A stretch of 64,000 nt of DNA from Lachnospira multipara LB2003 (GCF_000702205.1 NZ_JNKW01000009.1:1-64000); one strand, 5' to 3'; counted from the first letter of the stretch, positions 9,665 to 19,964 are shown. Notes: generated by a model not told the origin, from the letters alone. Program-made: numbers and translations.

Positions 9665-10766
9665 TTATACACTCTCCATTAACTTCTTCTTTTTTAAAAA
9701 CCCATTGTTTTTGAGCCTTGTAGCTTGCAAGGAATAGGCATAAATCAACTATAATCTTGCAAAGACCTGTAAAGAAGCTATTTAAATTTAACATTCTTAC
9801 AAACACATCTACAATTACAAAAGAACAACAAAGGATAATTAACCATAAGATATAATATCTAACAAAGGTCTTGATTCCATTATTTTTAGAATTAAATACA
9901 AGGTTTTTGTTAACCAAATAATTATATATTGATGAACAAATTCTTGCTGTTGCTGTTGCTATTAGTATTCTTGCGTCAACTACTAAAATTCCAAGTAAAA
10001 GGAATGAAATAAGATTAAATAAAATATTGTCTATCATCCATGATGTAATAGAACTTAATGTATATTTAAACGCTTTTGATCTGAAAAAATATGCAAAAAT
10101 AACTTTATAAATCTTAATTGAATCCTTTATAGGATTAAAATGTGATGATTCATTATCATCAATGTAAACTGTCTTAATAGAAAGCTCTTTAAAAGGAATT
10201 TCAAGAGACTTCATTGCAAGAAGCATATTAGTTTCATATTCATATCTTTCCCCTGATACTTCAAGTAAAGGCTTAATAAATCTAGTTGGAATTGCCCTTA
10301 GACCTGTCTGAGTATCAGTTATTTTTAAATGGCAAAATGTCTTAAATATACCACTTGTAAGATTATTACCAAACTTACTTCTAGCAGGTATATCATCCTT
10401 TGAAAAATCTCTTACTCCTAAAACTAGGACATCTTCCCTATTCATTAAATCAAGACATCTTTCCACATCTTCTGCTTTATGCTGATTATCTCCATCAACA
10501 GTTATAACACCACTATAACCTCTTCGATTAGCTAGAAAATATTCAAAAGCTGTCTTTAAGGCTCTTCCCTTTCCCTTATTAACTTCATGAACCAAAAGAG
10601 TAACACCCTTTATCTCTTTAACGACCTTAAATGGTTCTTTATGATTATTATCACTTCCATCATCCACTACTAAGATATCATCAAAGCCCCTATTTACTAG
10701 GCCATTAACGACGTCTATTAGTTTTTCATCAGGGTTATATGATGGAACAATTATTGTGTTTTTCAT
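9657..10766 (-). CDS. GT2 glycosyltransferase fused to a GtrA-like membrane domain
   Basis: 369 residues. Residues 1-230 form a DPM1-like GT2 transferase (IIVPSYNPDEKL, LVVDDGSD, VITVDGDNQHKAEDV, and LKITDTQTGLRAIP), which normally puts a sugar on polyprenyl phosphate. Residues about 235-360 form a GtrA-like four-helix membrane domain, often linked to flipping such lipid-linked sugars. The combination suggests synthesis and translocation of a polyprenyl-phosphate sugar for glycan decoration. It leads the three-gene operon that ends at 7574. Confidence 0.88.
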   Translation of the reverse strand: MKNTIIVPSYNPDEKLIDVVNGLVNRGFDDILVVDDGSDNNHKEPFKVVKEIKGVTLLVHEVNKGKGRALKTAFEYFLANRRGYSGVITVDGDNQHKAEDVERCLDLMNREDVLVLGVRDFSKDDIPARSKFGNNLTSGIFKTFCHLKITDTQTGLRAIPTRFIKPLLEVSGERYEYETNMLLAMKSLEIPFKELSIKTVYIDDNESSHFNPIKDSIKIYKVIFAYFFRSKAFKYTLSSITSWMIDNILFNLISFLLLGILVVDARILIATATARICSSIYNYLVNKNLVFNSKNNGIKTFVRYYILWLIILCCSFVIVDVFVRMLNLNSFFTGLCKIIVDLCLFLASYKAQKQWVFKKEEVNGECINE

Positions 10767-10900
10767 ACTTCACTCCTCATTTCTACAACCTCTTTTTCCC
10801 AAAAATAATACTTCGTATTATTCAATCACACCATAGAATGATATAATAAAAGTACTTTAAATGCAACAAATTATAAACACACATTTTATATATGTACTGT

Positions 10901-10929
10901 TTGCAATTAATGCTTTAAAGTGTTAAAAT
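10901..10929 (+). promoter_or_regulatory. Sigma-A promoter for tyrA
   Basis: TTGCAA (10901-10906), a 17-base spacer and TAAAAT (10924-10929) lie about 70 bases before the tyrA start. Close match to the vegetative consensus. Confidence 0.6.
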
Positions 10930-10999
10930 GTCATAGATTAGTTTTTCTCTATAATCTATGCATTTAAGAGGGAAAAAAATTAAAAATGGAGAGTATGAT

Positions 11000-11860
11000 A
11001 TGGAAGACACAATTGTTGGTTTTATTGGGTTTGGGCTAATTGCTGGTTCAATTGCTCATGCACTAAAAGAATCTAAGAATTCATACAAGATTATGGCCAC
11101 AAGCAGACGCATAGAGCCTATTCTTAAAGCAAAAGAAGACGGAGTTGTTGATTTAGCTTGTGAATGTCTTGATGATAATTTTAGTAAATGCGATTACATA
11201 ATTCTTTGCACACCTGTTGTTACAATTACAAGTTACTTATGTAGGCTAAAAAGCATTATTAAGCCTGGTTGTATTGTAACTGATGTAGGAAGTGTTAAAA
11301 CTATTATTCATAAAGAAGTGTCAAATCTTGGGATGGATTCTTGTTTTATTGGCGGTCATCCAATGGCTGGTTCTGAAAAAACAGGTTACGAATATTCTTC
11401 TTCTTCAATTCTAAATAATGCTAAATACATTATTACACCTACCGCAATGACAACTATGGCTCAATTATCACGTTTTCAAAAATTTATAAAAGACACTACA
11501 GCCACACCACTTATTATGGATTATGAAACCCATGATAGAACTGTAGCAGGAATTAGTCACTTGCCTCACTTAATATCAACTGCACTTGTTAAGGTGGTTT
11601 CGGAAAATGATGATCCTGAACACCATATGCAATGTCTTGCTGCTGGTAGTTTTAGAGATATGTCTAGAGTTGCCGAGAGTTCTCCTGAAATGTGGGAACA
11701 GATTTGTATTAGTAATTCAACTGCTATTTCAAAACTACTAGATCAATATATTGATGTGTTAAATGAAATTAAGAATAATTTAGACAATCAGACACCAGGT
11801 TATGTGGCATCGCTTTTTGAATTTTCTAGACATTATAAGAAAGATAAGCCAAAGCTATAA
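11000..11860 (+). CDS. tyrA: Prephenate dehydrogenase
   Basis: Converts prephenate to 4-hydroxyphenylpyruvate with NAD(P)+, the tyrosine branch of aromatic synthesis. The 286-residue protein shows the Rossmann GFGLIAGSIAHAL fingerprint at its start and the family motif GGHPMAGSEKTG near residue 120, with the all-helical C-terminal dimerisation domain. No ACT domain is present. The start at 11000 is preferred because GGAGAG lies 6 bases before it; an in-frame ATG at 10958 has no comparable site. Single gene on the plus strand flanked by minus-strand operons. Confidence 0.93.
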   Translation: MEDTIVGFIGFGLIAGSIAHALKESKNSYKIMATSRRIEPILKAKEDGVVDLACECLDDNFSKCDYIILCTPVVTITSYLCRLKSIIKPGCIVTDVGSVKTIIHKEVSNLGMDSCFIGGHPMAGSEKTGYEYSSSSILNNAKYIITPTAMTTMAQLSRFQKFIKDTTATPLIMDYETHDRTVAGISHLPHLISTALVKVVSENDDPEHHMQCLAAGSFRDMSRVAESSPEMWEQICISNSTAISKLLDQYIDVLNEIKNNLDNQTPGYVASLFEFSRHYKKDKPKL

Positions 11861-11879
11861 TTATAAATATGTGTAAAAA

Positions 11880-11923
11880 ACCAACCCTTAGGTAGATTTT
11901 TCTAGCCTTTGGGTTGGTTTTTA
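11880..11923. terminator. Bidirectional terminator between tyrA and the nucleoside kinase gene
   Basis: Hairpin with arms ACCAACCC and GGGTTGGT followed by a T-run on the plus strand and preceded by an A-run. It lies between two converging genes. Confidence 0.8.
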
Positions 11924-11927
11924 TTTG

Positions 11928-13538
11928 TTAAACTCTAAAGCATCCTCCACCAACAAATTCTCTTAAGATTGAATTTATTGGAACATTATCCGCATTGCAC
12001 GGAAGGAAGTAATCTAAGAATTTAAGCATTCTTTTTGCTTCCTGGTACTCTGGTTCATCCTCTCTTATAGAGAATAACAAAGGTTCTGCAATTGGTTTTA
12101 GTACACATAATTCATAAGGCATTGCTGAATTAAACATTACATCTGCTTCCTCTTGATATGGGAAAATATTTCTTTCTTCACCTCGTCTTACAGACTCCCA
12201 CATAGATAATGTCTTCTTAGCATTAGCCCCTCTAGTTCTATAATCTCTAACTAGTCGTCTAACTAATCGTCCATCTGTTGTTGACACTCTATTGTGTTCA
12301 TCAACATTTAACTGAGTTAAGGCGCTAATATAAATTTTAAATTTGCTTTCAACTGGAAGTGTGTATGATAATTTATCATTAAGGCAATGTATTCCTTCAA
12401 TTACAAGAATATCATCCTTTCCAAGTTTTAATTTTTCACCGTTATATTCTTTCCTACCAGTCTTAAAATTAAATCTTGGTCTTTCTATTTCCTCACCATT
12501 TAAAAGCTTTGTCATATGCTCATTAAATAATTTAGTATCAATTGCTCCCAAACATTCATAATCTGGATCGCCATTTTCATCTATTGGTGTCTGTTCTCTT
12601 TCTACAAAATAATCATCTACTGCTATTGGATGTGGCTTAAATCCACTTGCCATTAACTGAACTGATAATCTATGAGAAAAAGTTGTCTTTCCCGATGAAC
12701 TTGGACCTGCAATCATAATAAATTTTGTTTGTGGTCTTTCTTTTATTAGATTGACTATTTCCACTATCTTCTTCTCTTGTAATGCTTCTTGCACAAGTAT
12801 TAAAGAGCCAATATTACCATCTCTTATATGATCATTTAATGCACCAACAGTGTCTAAATCAAGCATATGTGCCCACTTTGTAGACTGATCTAATACATTA
12901 GCTAACTTTATCTGTGGAATAAATTCTGGAACAAGCTCAGGATTCTCCTTTGTTGGTAACTGTAACACAAATCCATGGGCAAATTGGTATAAATCAAAAT
13001 ACTTTAAAATACCTGTAGAGCGAGCCATAAAGCCATAATAATAATCTACAAATCCATCTAATTCATAAACGTTAATTACAGAACTTCTTCTGTAATTAAA
13101 TAGTCTAACCTTGTCTTGCATGCCTTTTTCTTTAAATAGCTTTAGGGCATTACTTGTACTATAAGTCTCTTTATTTATAGTCATATCCGCTTTAACTAAT
13201 CTATTCATTTCGTTTTTAAGACTAGTCAAGAATTTGGCTGTTATTGGTTTTTTATTAGTTGTGTCACAAAAAAATCCTTTAGCAATTGAATATTCAACTC
13301 TTACACTTCCATATTCCTTATTCTTATCTATGTTATTAAAAGCAGCTAACATAAGCATTAATACACTTCTTTTGTATGTATCAATTCCAATAGATGATTT
13401 AGTTGTTATATATTCTATCTTCTCATCTGTAATTTCTTTATCATAAATTTCTTTTAATTTACCATTAACTTTTACTAGAATAATAGTTTCATCTAACTCC
13501 TGCTGTTTTTTTGCTACTAATTCTACTAATGTACTCAT
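11928..13538 (-). CDS. Nucleoside kinase (uridine kinase/phosphoribulokinase family) with TGS and tRNA-synthetase-like N-terminus
   Basis: 536 residues. The N-terminal part (about 1-90) looks like a TGS domain, followed by a threonyl/alanyl-tRNA-synthetase second-additional-domain-like region, then a C-terminal P-loop kinase with GPSSSGKTT near residue 286 and the uridine-kinase-like VDDYF and LVIEGIHCLND motifs. This architecture is common in Clostridia and annotated as nucleoside kinase; the exact substrate is not settled by sequence. GGAGG precedes the start. It follows trmK by 40 bases, so it is probably the last gene of the dgt-dnaG-rpoD-trmK series. Confidence 0.85.
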   Translation of the reverse strand: MSTLVELVAKKQQELDETIILVKVNGKLKEIYDKEITDEKIEYITTKSSIGIDTYKRSVLMLMLAAFNNIDKNKEYGSVRVEYSIAKGFFCDTTNKKPITAKFLTSLKNEMNRLVKADMTINKETYSTSNALKLFKEKGMQDKVRLFNYRRSSVINVYELDGFVDYYYGFMARSTGILKYFDLYQFAHGFVLQLPTKENPELVPEFIPQIKLANVLDQSTKWAHMLDLDTVGALNDHIRDGNIGSLILVQEALQEKKIVEIVNLIKERPQTKFIMIAGPSSSGKTTFSHRLSVQLMASGFKPHPIAVDDYFVEREQTPIDENGDPDYECLGAIDTKLFNEHMTKLLNGEEIERPRFNFKTGRKEYNGEKLKLGKDDILVIEGIHCLNDKLSYTLPVESKFKIYISALTQLNVDEHNRVSTTDGRLVRRLVRDYRTRGANAKKTLSMWESVRRGEERNIFPYQEEADVMFNSAMPYELCVLKPIAEPLLFSIREDEPEYQEAKRMLKFLDYFLPCNADNVPINSILREFVGGGCFRV

Positions 13539-13578
13539 AAGTCCACCTCCACGTAATTCATATAAGTAAAAAAGGGCC

Positions 13579-14292
13579 TTATTTAATCATATCAAGTGCT
13601 TTTTGTCTAAATGTCTGTTCCTTGTTTAGATATTCTAATCTAGGAACCACTGCTAGATTCCCCTTTTTGACTTCATCTGATAATTGTCCGCATAATATAC
13701 CATTATTATACATCTCTCTATTTAAAAAGTCTTGCAAAACTTTGCTATCCCTTTTATTAAAATCCCTACCGAATCGTAGTTCTAAATCTGATAAGTTCAT
13801 TTTGCTACCCTTTTTATAAGTGGCATTTATTATCATATAAAACCTAGGGGCTTCAAAAATTATTTGTTCATTGGTGATTTCAAATTCATTATCATCTAGA
13901 TATTTTCTAAATGCATCAACATCTGACTGTGGGCTAAATACAAATCTATTGCCATATTCTAGTTTATCCTTACCAGCCTTTAGAATATCTCTCATTAGCA
14001 TTCCGCCCATACCTGTAATTGTTATTGTATCGACCTCGCCCTTTTTAAGTCCTTCTAATCCATTAGACTGTCTTGTTTGTATACGGTCTGATAAATTAAA
14101 GCTGGCGATATGCTCGCCAGCTCTTCTTACAGGTTCTTTTCTTAAATCCATAGCTATAGCCTTCTTAGCTCTGTTAGTAAGTAATAGATAAATTGGTAAA
14201 AAACCATGGTCACAACCTATATCTGCCACAACCTCACATTCACTAACAGATTCTGCTACAGCCTTTAATCTCTTAGAAATATTAACCTTCAT
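13579..14292 (-). CDS. trmK: tRNA (adenine(22)-N1)-methyltransferase TrmK
   Basis: 237-residue class I SAM methyltransferase of the TrmK family, which makes m1A22 in some tRNAs. The SAM site ADIGCDHGFLPIYLL is near residues 22-36, and the family motif TITGMGGMLMRDIL is near residue 93. It follows rpoD by 24 bases, the same linkage seen in many Firmicutes. No other function is likely. Confidence 0.93.
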   Translation of the reverse strand: MKVNISKRLKAVAESVSECEVVADIGCDHGFLPIYLLLTNRAKKAIAMDLRKEPVRRAGEHIASFNLSDRIQTRQSNGLEGLKKGEVDTITITGMGGMLMRDILKAGKDKLEYGNRFVFSPQSDVDAFRKYLDDNEFEITNEQIIFEAPRFYMIINATYKKGSKMNLSDLELRFGRDFNKRDSKVLQDFLNREMYNNGILCGQLSDEVKKGNLAVVPRLEYLNKEQTFRQKALDMIK

Positions 14293-14316
14293 AAAACTCC
14301 AAAAATCTTTTTAATC

Positions 14317-15636
14317 TTAGTCAAGGTAATCCTTTAACTTCTTACTTCTACTTGGATGTCTTAGCTTTCTTAAAGCCTTAGCTTCAATCTGTCTAATACG
14401 CTCTCTTGTAACGTTAAATTCCTTACCTACTTCTTCAAGAGTTCTTGCTCTTCCATCGTCCATACCAAAACGAAGTCTTAATACTTTCTGCTCTCTTTCT
14501 GTAAGTGTTCCAAGTACTTCTACAAGCTGTTCCTTAAGAAGTGTTGAAGCTGCTGCCTCTGCTGGAACTGGAACATTATCATCCTGAATAAAGTCACCTA
14601 AGTGGCTATCTTCTTCCTCACCAATTGGTGTTTCAAGAGAAACTGGTTCCTGGCTAATCTTCTGGATTTCACGAACTCTCTCAACTGGTAAATCCATAAC
14701 TTCTGCAATTTCTTCTGGGCTTGGTTCTCTACCTAATTCCTGAAGTAACTGTCTTTGAACTCTAACTAATTTATTAATTGTCTCTACCATATGAACTGGA
14801 ATTCTAATTGTTCTAGCCTGATCAGCAATGGCTCTTGTAATAGCCTGTCTAATCCACCATGTTGCATATGTTGAGAATTTGTAACCCTTAGTGTAATCAA
14901 ATTTTTCTACAGCCTTAATTAAACCTAAGTTACCTTCCTGGATTAGATCAAGGAACTGCATTCCACGTCCTACATATCTTTTGGCAATTGATACTACCAA
15001 ACGTAAGTTAGCTTCTGCTAAACGCTTCTTAGCTTCCTCGTCTCCTTCCTCCATTCTCTTAGCATATTCGATTTCTTCATCTGCTGATAAAAGAGGTACT
15101 TTACCAATTTCCTTAAGGTACATTCTTACTGGGTCATCAAGACCAATACCGTCTGGAACTGAAAGGTCAATTTTTTCAATATCGATATCGTCGTCATCAT
15201 CAAGTAATAAATCATCATCATCGTCTTCGTCTTCATTCATCTTAACATCGATATTCTTCTTCTCTAGATATTCAAATACCTTTTCCATGCCTTCTGCTTC
15301 AAGCTCAACATCCTGGAAATGATTCATAATTTCCTGATAATCAAGGACATTCTTCTTTCTTTTTGCAATTGCAACAATTTCTTCAAGACGTTCTACAAAT
15401 TTAGCCTGCTGCTCTTCCTTAGTCATTTTCTTAGACTCTTCTTGTGTCTCTGACTTCTTTGTTGTCTTTTTAGCAGTTGTCTTTTTTTCATCTGTCTTAG
15501 TAGTTGTCTTTTTTGTTGTCTTAGTCTTTTTTGTCTCCTCTGATGTCTCTGACTTCTTTGTTGTCTTTTTAGCAGTTGTCTTTTTTGTTGTCTTTACTTC
15601 TTCTTCAACTAATTCTTCCTTTTTCTTTGTTGCCAT
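14317..15636 (-). CDS. rpoD: Primary RNA polymerase sigma factor RpoD (SigA)
   Basis: 439 residues. Region 1.2 onwards is canonical: [12 protein letters not shown], region 2 ([20 protein letters not shown], and the [17 protein letters not shown] -10 recognition helix), region 3, and region 4 with [18 protein letters not shown] for the -35. The first 70 residues are a low-complexity Lys/Thr tail with an exact 33-residue period ([14 protein letters not shown] at 18-31 and 51-64), followed by an acidic stretch ([16 protein letters not shown]) near 140. That acidic stretch may mimic region 1.1. The gene lies 25 bases after dnaG in the classic dnaG-rpoD operon. Confidence 0.98.
   Translation of the reverse strand: MATKKKEELVEEEVKTTKKTTAKKTTKKSETSEETKKTKTTKKTTTKTDEKKTTAKKTTKKSETQEESKKMTKEEQQAKFVERLEEIVAIAKRKKNVLDYQEIMNHFQDVELEAEGMEKVFEYLEKKNIDVKMNEDEDDDDDLLLDDDDDIDIEKIDLSVPDGIGLDDPVRMYLKEIGKVPLLSADEEIEYAKRMEEGDEEAKKRLAEANLRLVVSIAKRYVGRGMQFLDLIQEGNLGLIKAVEKFDYTKGYKFSTYATWWIRQAITRAIADQARTIRIPVHMVETINKLVRVQRQLLQELGREPSPEEIAEVMDLPVERVREIQKISQEPVSLETPIGEEEDSHLGDFIQDDNVPVPAEAAASTLLKEQLVEVLGTLTEREQKVLRLRFGMDDGRARTLEEVGKEFNVTRERIRQIEAKALRKLRHPSRSKKLKDYLD
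15446..15586 (-). repeat. Direct repeat within the rpoD 5' end
   Basis: Two essentially identical copies of about 42 bases (15446-15487 and 15545-15586), 99 bases apart (33 codons), encode the duplicated Lys/Thr-rich segment of RpoD. The period is a codon multiple, so length changes by slippage would stay in frame. Confidence 0.8.
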
Positions 15637-15660
15637 GGTATTTAATACCCCTTTCCTTCT

Positions 15661-17421
15661 TTATAATCTAATGTTTATCTCATTTAGTTTTTGTTGTTCT
15701 TTAATTATTTCTTGCATTCTTATAGCATCTGTAACTGTATTAAACTCAGTATCTAAGCTGTTTTTCTTAACTTTTCTTACAATATCATTAAGCGCTCTTT
15801 CTCTTTCCTGCTTACTTAAATTCTCATCTAAATCAGAAGAAAAAAGACTTGCTACTATTGCTGCATCAGATTCATCTGTATAATCTCCTACTATTAAAGC
15901 AGGATTTGGATTTCCCATTTTTATCTGATCATAAAGCTTTGTTGCAACAGAATTTAATAGAGGATCTATAAAATCCTCAGGCTTTATAACATTGGAAATC
16001 TTGTCTATGATTGATACATCATTAATAAGCCATGTAAGTAACAATTTTTCTGCCTGTCTTACTCCACTTTCTATTTTCTTTTTTGGAGCGCTTGTACTCG
16101 GCTCACTTGCATTATATTTAGCGCCATTTACAATTCCCATCTTATTTCCAAGGTTAGCAACCATCATCTGCATTCCCTCAAGAGGTATTACAAAGCTATT
16201 ACATACTGCCTTAATATAATTGTCCCTTTCAAGCTTTTCACTAAATCGTAAGAACATATTAGCAACTTCTTTTTCAAATGCTGTTTCTTCTGCTGGATCT
16301 GATCTATTATATCTTTTTTCTACAATAGATACTTCAAACATAAAGCTATTAGTTGCCTTATCTATTCTTTCCTGGAAAGCATCTGCTCCAAGTGCTTTAA
16401 TAAATTCATCTGGATCTTTATAAGGCTTCATATTAATTACCTTAGTATTAAGCCCTACCTCTGCAAGCAATGGAATGGCTCTTAGTGCTGCCTTAGTTCC
16501 TGCCTCATCAGAATCGTATGTTATAAGTACAGTATCTGTATATCTTTTTAGTAGTCTTGCATGTCCCGGTGTTAGCGCTGTTCCAAGGGATGCCACTGCC
16601 TGTGTAAAGCCAGCCTGATGAAGAGATATTACATCCATATATCCTTCACATATAATCATGTTCCCTTTTCTTGAACTTCTTGCAACATTTAATCCATAAA
16701 GATTTCTACTTTTATCAAAAAGCTTAGTTTCTGGTGAATTTAAGTATTTTGGTTTGGCATCTCCCATAACTCGTCCACCAAATCCTATAACTTTATTATT
16801 AACATCCATTATTGGAAAAATAACTCTATTCCAAAATTTCTCATGAACTTTTGCATCGTAGGTAAATAAGCCAGATTCCTTTAAAATATCATCTGTATAA
16901 CCTTTTTCTTTAAGAAGCTTATATAAGCCCCCTGAGGATATTGGTGCAAAACCCAATCCATAATTTGTAATTGTCTTATCATCTAGCCCTCTTTTGCCAG
17001 ATAAATAATTTAGTCCTGAAATACCCTGTTCTGATTTTAGACAGTGATAATAATATGTTGCTGCTATTTTATTTATCTCTAATAGCTTAGTCTTTATATC
17101 CTTGTCTTTTCTATCTTCGTAGGAGTATTTTTGTTCAGGCAATGCTACTCCTGCCTTTGTAGCTAGCATTTCCACAGCTTCTAAAAATGTGTAATTCTCA
17201 TATTCCATAACAAATGTTATTGCATTACCACCTTTACCACAACCAAAACAGTGATAAAGCTGCTTTTGGCCTGATACACTAAAGGATGGTGATTTTTCAT
17301 TATGGAATGGACATAAACCCATATAGGAACTGCCACTTCTTTTTAGTTTAACATAACTTGATACTAGGTCTACAATGTCAGTTTTACTAAGTACTTCCTC
17401 TATTACTTCACGTGAGTACAT
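15661..17421 (-). CDS. dnaG: DNA primase DnaG
   Basis: Synthesises RNA primers for replication. The 586-residue protein has the N-terminal CHC2 zinc finger (CPFHNEKSPSF with HCFGCGKGG, about residues 38-64), the TOPRIM catalytic core (IICEGYMDVISLHQAGF, then LITYDSDEAG), and a C-terminal DnaB-interaction region. The length is typical. It sits between dgt and rpoD with short gaps, so a replication-transcription initiation operon is likely. Confidence 0.98.
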   Translation of the reverse strand: MYSREVIEEVLSKTDIVDLVSSYVKLKRSGSSYMGLCPFHNEKSPSFSVSGQKQLYHCFGCGKGGNAITFVMEYENYTFLEAVEMLATKAGVALPEQKYSYEDRKDKDIKTKLLEINKIAATYYYHCLKSEQGISGLNYLSGKRGLDDKTITNYGLGFAPISSGGLYKLLKEKGYTDDILKESGLFTYDAKVHEKFWNRVIFPIMDVNNKVIGFGGRVMGDAKPKYLNSPETKLFDKSRNLYGLNVARSSRKGNMIICEGYMDVISLHQAGFTQAVASLGTALTPGHARLLKRYTDTVLITYDSDEAGTKAALRAIPLLAEVGLNTKVINMKPYKDPDEFIKALGADAFQERIDKATNSFMFEVSIVEKRYNRSDPAEETAFEKEVANMFLRFSEKLERDNYIKAVCNSFVIPLEGMQMMVANLGNKMGIVNGAKYNASEPSTSAPKKKIESGVRQAEKLLLTWLINDVSIIDKISNVIKPEDFIDPLLNSVATKLYDQIKMGNPNPALIVGDYTDESDAAIVASLFSSDLDENLSKQERERALNDIVRKVKKNSLDTEFNTVTDAIRMQEIIKEQQKLNEINIRL

Positions 17422-17456
17422 ATATTTGTTGACCTCTCATAAAAATTTAGCAATGT

Positions 17457-18464
17457 CTAGTCTTTCCATGACTTTGGAACAAATATCTCTTTAAATTTCA
17501 TTATTGAGTATTGATCTGACATTCCCGCAATATAATCGCATACCACCTGTTCTTCCTTCTGATTAAAATCAGTTATGAATTTCTTATAATTAATTGGTAG
17601 CTTATCAATATTGTGGATATAATATTCATAAAGTTCTGTAATTAGTTTATCGGCCTTTTCCTCTTCCTTTTTGGCAGCAGGATTTAAATATAAACTAGTA
17701 AACATATACTCCCTTAATTCCTTCATGGCCTTCCCCACTTTATCAGACATAAAAATACCATTCTCATTAAGGCTATTAATAACGATGTCATTAACAAGAG
17801 TATTAAGCCTCTGCTTTGTGGTATTACCAAGTATCTCTGTAAATTCTCTAGGGATGTCACTCTCTGAAATAATTCCTGCCCGAATACCGTCATCAATATC
17901 ATGGTTAATATAAGCAATCTTATCCGAGAGACGAACTACCTTTCCCTCAAGTGTACTAGGATTACCTGAGGTTCTATGATTTAGAATACCATCTCTAACT
18001 TCCTTAGTTAGATTTAATCCCTTACCATCTTTTTCTAGGAATTCCACCACTCTAACACTTTGTCTAAAATGAGCAAATCCTAGGGGACAGATTGAATTAA
18101 GCACCCTTTCTCCTGCATGTCCAAAGGGTGTATGTCCTAAATCATGACCTAGGGCGATTGCCTCTGTTAAATCTTCATTAAGTCTTAAGGCTCTAGCTAT
18201 AGTTCTTGCTATCTGGGAAACCTCTAAGGTATGTGTAAGCCTTGTTCTATAATGGTCCCCTTCAGGTGCAAGAAAAACCTGTGTCTTATGCTTAAGTCGT
18301 CTAAAAGATTTACAGTGTATAATCCTGTCCCTATCTCTTTGATAAATTGTTCTTATATCGCATGCTTCCTCATATCTATCTCTTCCCTTAGACATGTCTG
18401 AAAATGAAGCAAAGGGAGATAGAATTTCATGCTCTAATTGTTCCTGTCTTTCTCGAATATTCAT
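17457..18464 (-). CDS. dgt: Deoxyguanosinetriphosphate triphosphohydrolase-like protein
   Basis: HD-superfamily dNTPase that splits a dNTP to deoxynucleoside and triphosphate. The HD metal site is seen in LTHTLEVSQIARTIA and ALGHDLGHTPFGHAGE. At 335 residues it is of the shorter Firmicutes class rather than the 500-residue enterobacterial Dgt, so substrate preference may not be dGTP alone. It leads the dgt-dnaG-rpoD series; GAAGG precedes the ATG. The divergent gene at 18641 starts 177 bases away. Confidence 0.92.
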   Translation of the reverse strand: MNIRERQEQLEHEILSPFASFSDMSKGRDRYEEACDIRTIYQRDRDRIIHCKSFRRLKHKTQVFLAPEGDHYRTRLTHTLEVSQIARTIARALRLNEDLTEAIALGHDLGHTPFGHAGERVLNSICPLGFAHFRQSVRVVEFLEKDGKGLNLTKEVRDGILNHRTSGNPSTLEGKVVRLSDKIAYINHDIDDGIRAGIISESDIPREFTEILGNTTKQRLNTLVNDIVINSLNENGIFMSDKVGKAMKELREYMFTSLYLNPAAKKEEEKADKLITELYEYYIHNIDKLPINYKKFITDFNQKEEQVVCDYIAGMSDQYSIMKFKEIFVPKSWKD

Positions 18465-18640
18465 ATTAGTACCTTCACTTTCTGAATAAACATTTAAAAA
18501 ACCCTACACTTACTTTATTCAACAAGAAGTTTTTATTTCCTTTTTTATTTTCAAATTGTTTTTTGAAATTGTATATTCCTTGACTTATCTAGTATAAAAC
18601 CGTACAATTAATTAAAAATATTTTTTAGGAGGAACTAATT

Positions 18641-19918
18641 TTGGATTCCCATAGTACGATCCAATTAATAACTATTATTGTTTTACTTTTACTCTCAGGT
18701 TTTTTCTCATCTGCAGAAACTGCCTTTGTAACAGTAAATAGGATTAAATTACGAAAACTTGTAGATGAGAATAATAAAAAAGCTATTCTTGTAACTAAAA
18801 TTCTTGATAATCAGACTAAAATGCTAAGTGCGATTTTAGTAGGAAATAACATTGTAAACATTTCTTGTTCTGCTCTTGTTACAACTTTTACAATTAGAGT
18901 ATGGGGAAATTTTGCTACAGGTATTGCAACAGGTATATTAACGGTCTTTGTACTTATTTTTGGTGAGATAACACCTAAGAATGCTGCAACTAAATATTGT
19001 TTACAATTATCTCTTTTATACGCTCCAATTATTAGAGCTCTTATGTTTGTATTCACACCAGTAATATGGATAATTGATAATATCTCTGGATTTTTCCTTA
19101 GACTTATTGGAATTAAAGACGATTCGGCAGATGGTAAAATTACTGAAGACGAATTAAGAACTATTGTTAAGGTAAGCCACGAAGAAGGGGTTATTGAATC
19201 CGATGAAAGAAAAATCATTTATAATCTCTTTGATTTTGGCGATACTACAGCTAAAGATGTTATGATTCCAAGAATCGATATGGAATTAGTTGATGTAAAT
19301 GCAAGTTATGAAGAGGTTCTAGAAGTTTTTAGAGAGACACAGTACACAAGATTACCAGTTTATGAGAAGGACTCAGATAATATTATTGGTATCTTAAATA
19401 TTAAGGATTTAATTATCACTCCTCAAAATGGTGAGTTTAATATACGTAATATTATGCGAGATGTACGGTATACATTTGAACAAAAAAACACTTCAGAATT
19501 ATTCCGCGAAATGCAAGTTAATTCAACAAGTATTGTAATCGTACTTGATGAATATGGTTCAACTGCAGGTATGATAACAACTGAAGACTTACTTGAAGAA
19601 ATTGTTGGCGAAATTAGAGACGAATATGATACTGATGAAAGGGAAGGTATATATAAGATTCGAGGTAACACTTATCGTGTTGATGCTTCATTTAAGCTAG
19701 ATGATTTAAATGATTACCTAAATCTTCACCTTGAATCAGAAGATAACGACTCTATTGGTGGATTAATTCTTGAAAAATTAGATAGAATTCCAAAAGCTGG
19801 CGATAAATTAACAATTGATAATGTCTGGTTATTTATAGAAAAAGCCTCTACAAAAAGAGCTGAATCTATTATTTTAAAACTTCTTGATACAACAAAGAAT
19901 GAAGATTCTAAAAAATAA
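18641..19918 (+). CDS. CNNM/CorC (HlyC) family transporter protein with CBS domains
   Basis: 425 residues. An N-terminal CNNM (DUF21) domain with three to four membrane helices covers about 1-190, then a CBS pair (DVMIPRID to LNIKDLI, about 205-330, including the TTEDLLEEIVGEI motif) and a C-terminal CorC/HlyC domain (residues about 340-420). Relatives handle Mg2+ or Co2+ efflux or sensing. The start is TTG: the ribosome site AGGAGGA (18627-18633) sits 7 bases before it and no ATG is nearby. The hemolysin name is historical and not a function here. Confidence 0.92.
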   Translation: MDSHSTIQLITIIVLLLLSGFFSSAETAFVTVNRIKLRKLVDENNKKAILVTKILDNQTKMLSAILVGNNIVNISCSALVTTFTIRVWGNFATGIATGILTVFVLIFGEITPKNAATKYCLQLSLLYAPIIRALMFVFTPVIWIIDNISGFFLRLIGIKDDSADGKITEDELRTIVKVSHEEGVIESDERKIIYNLFDFGDTTAKDVMIPRIDMELVDVNASYEEVLEVFRETQYTRLPVYEKDSDNIIGILNIKDLIITPQNGEFNIRNIMRDVRYTFEQKNTSELFREMQVNSTSIVIVLDEYGSTAGMITTEDLLEEIVGEIRDEYDTDEREGIYKIRGNTYRVDASFKLDDLNDYLNLHLESEDNDSIGGLILEKLDRIPKAGDKLTIDNVWLFIEKASTKRAESIILKLLDTTKNEDSKK

Positions 19919-19964
19919 TCAGTCAGTAGGCTCTAAATATTAAAAATTAAAGGAGACATAATTC

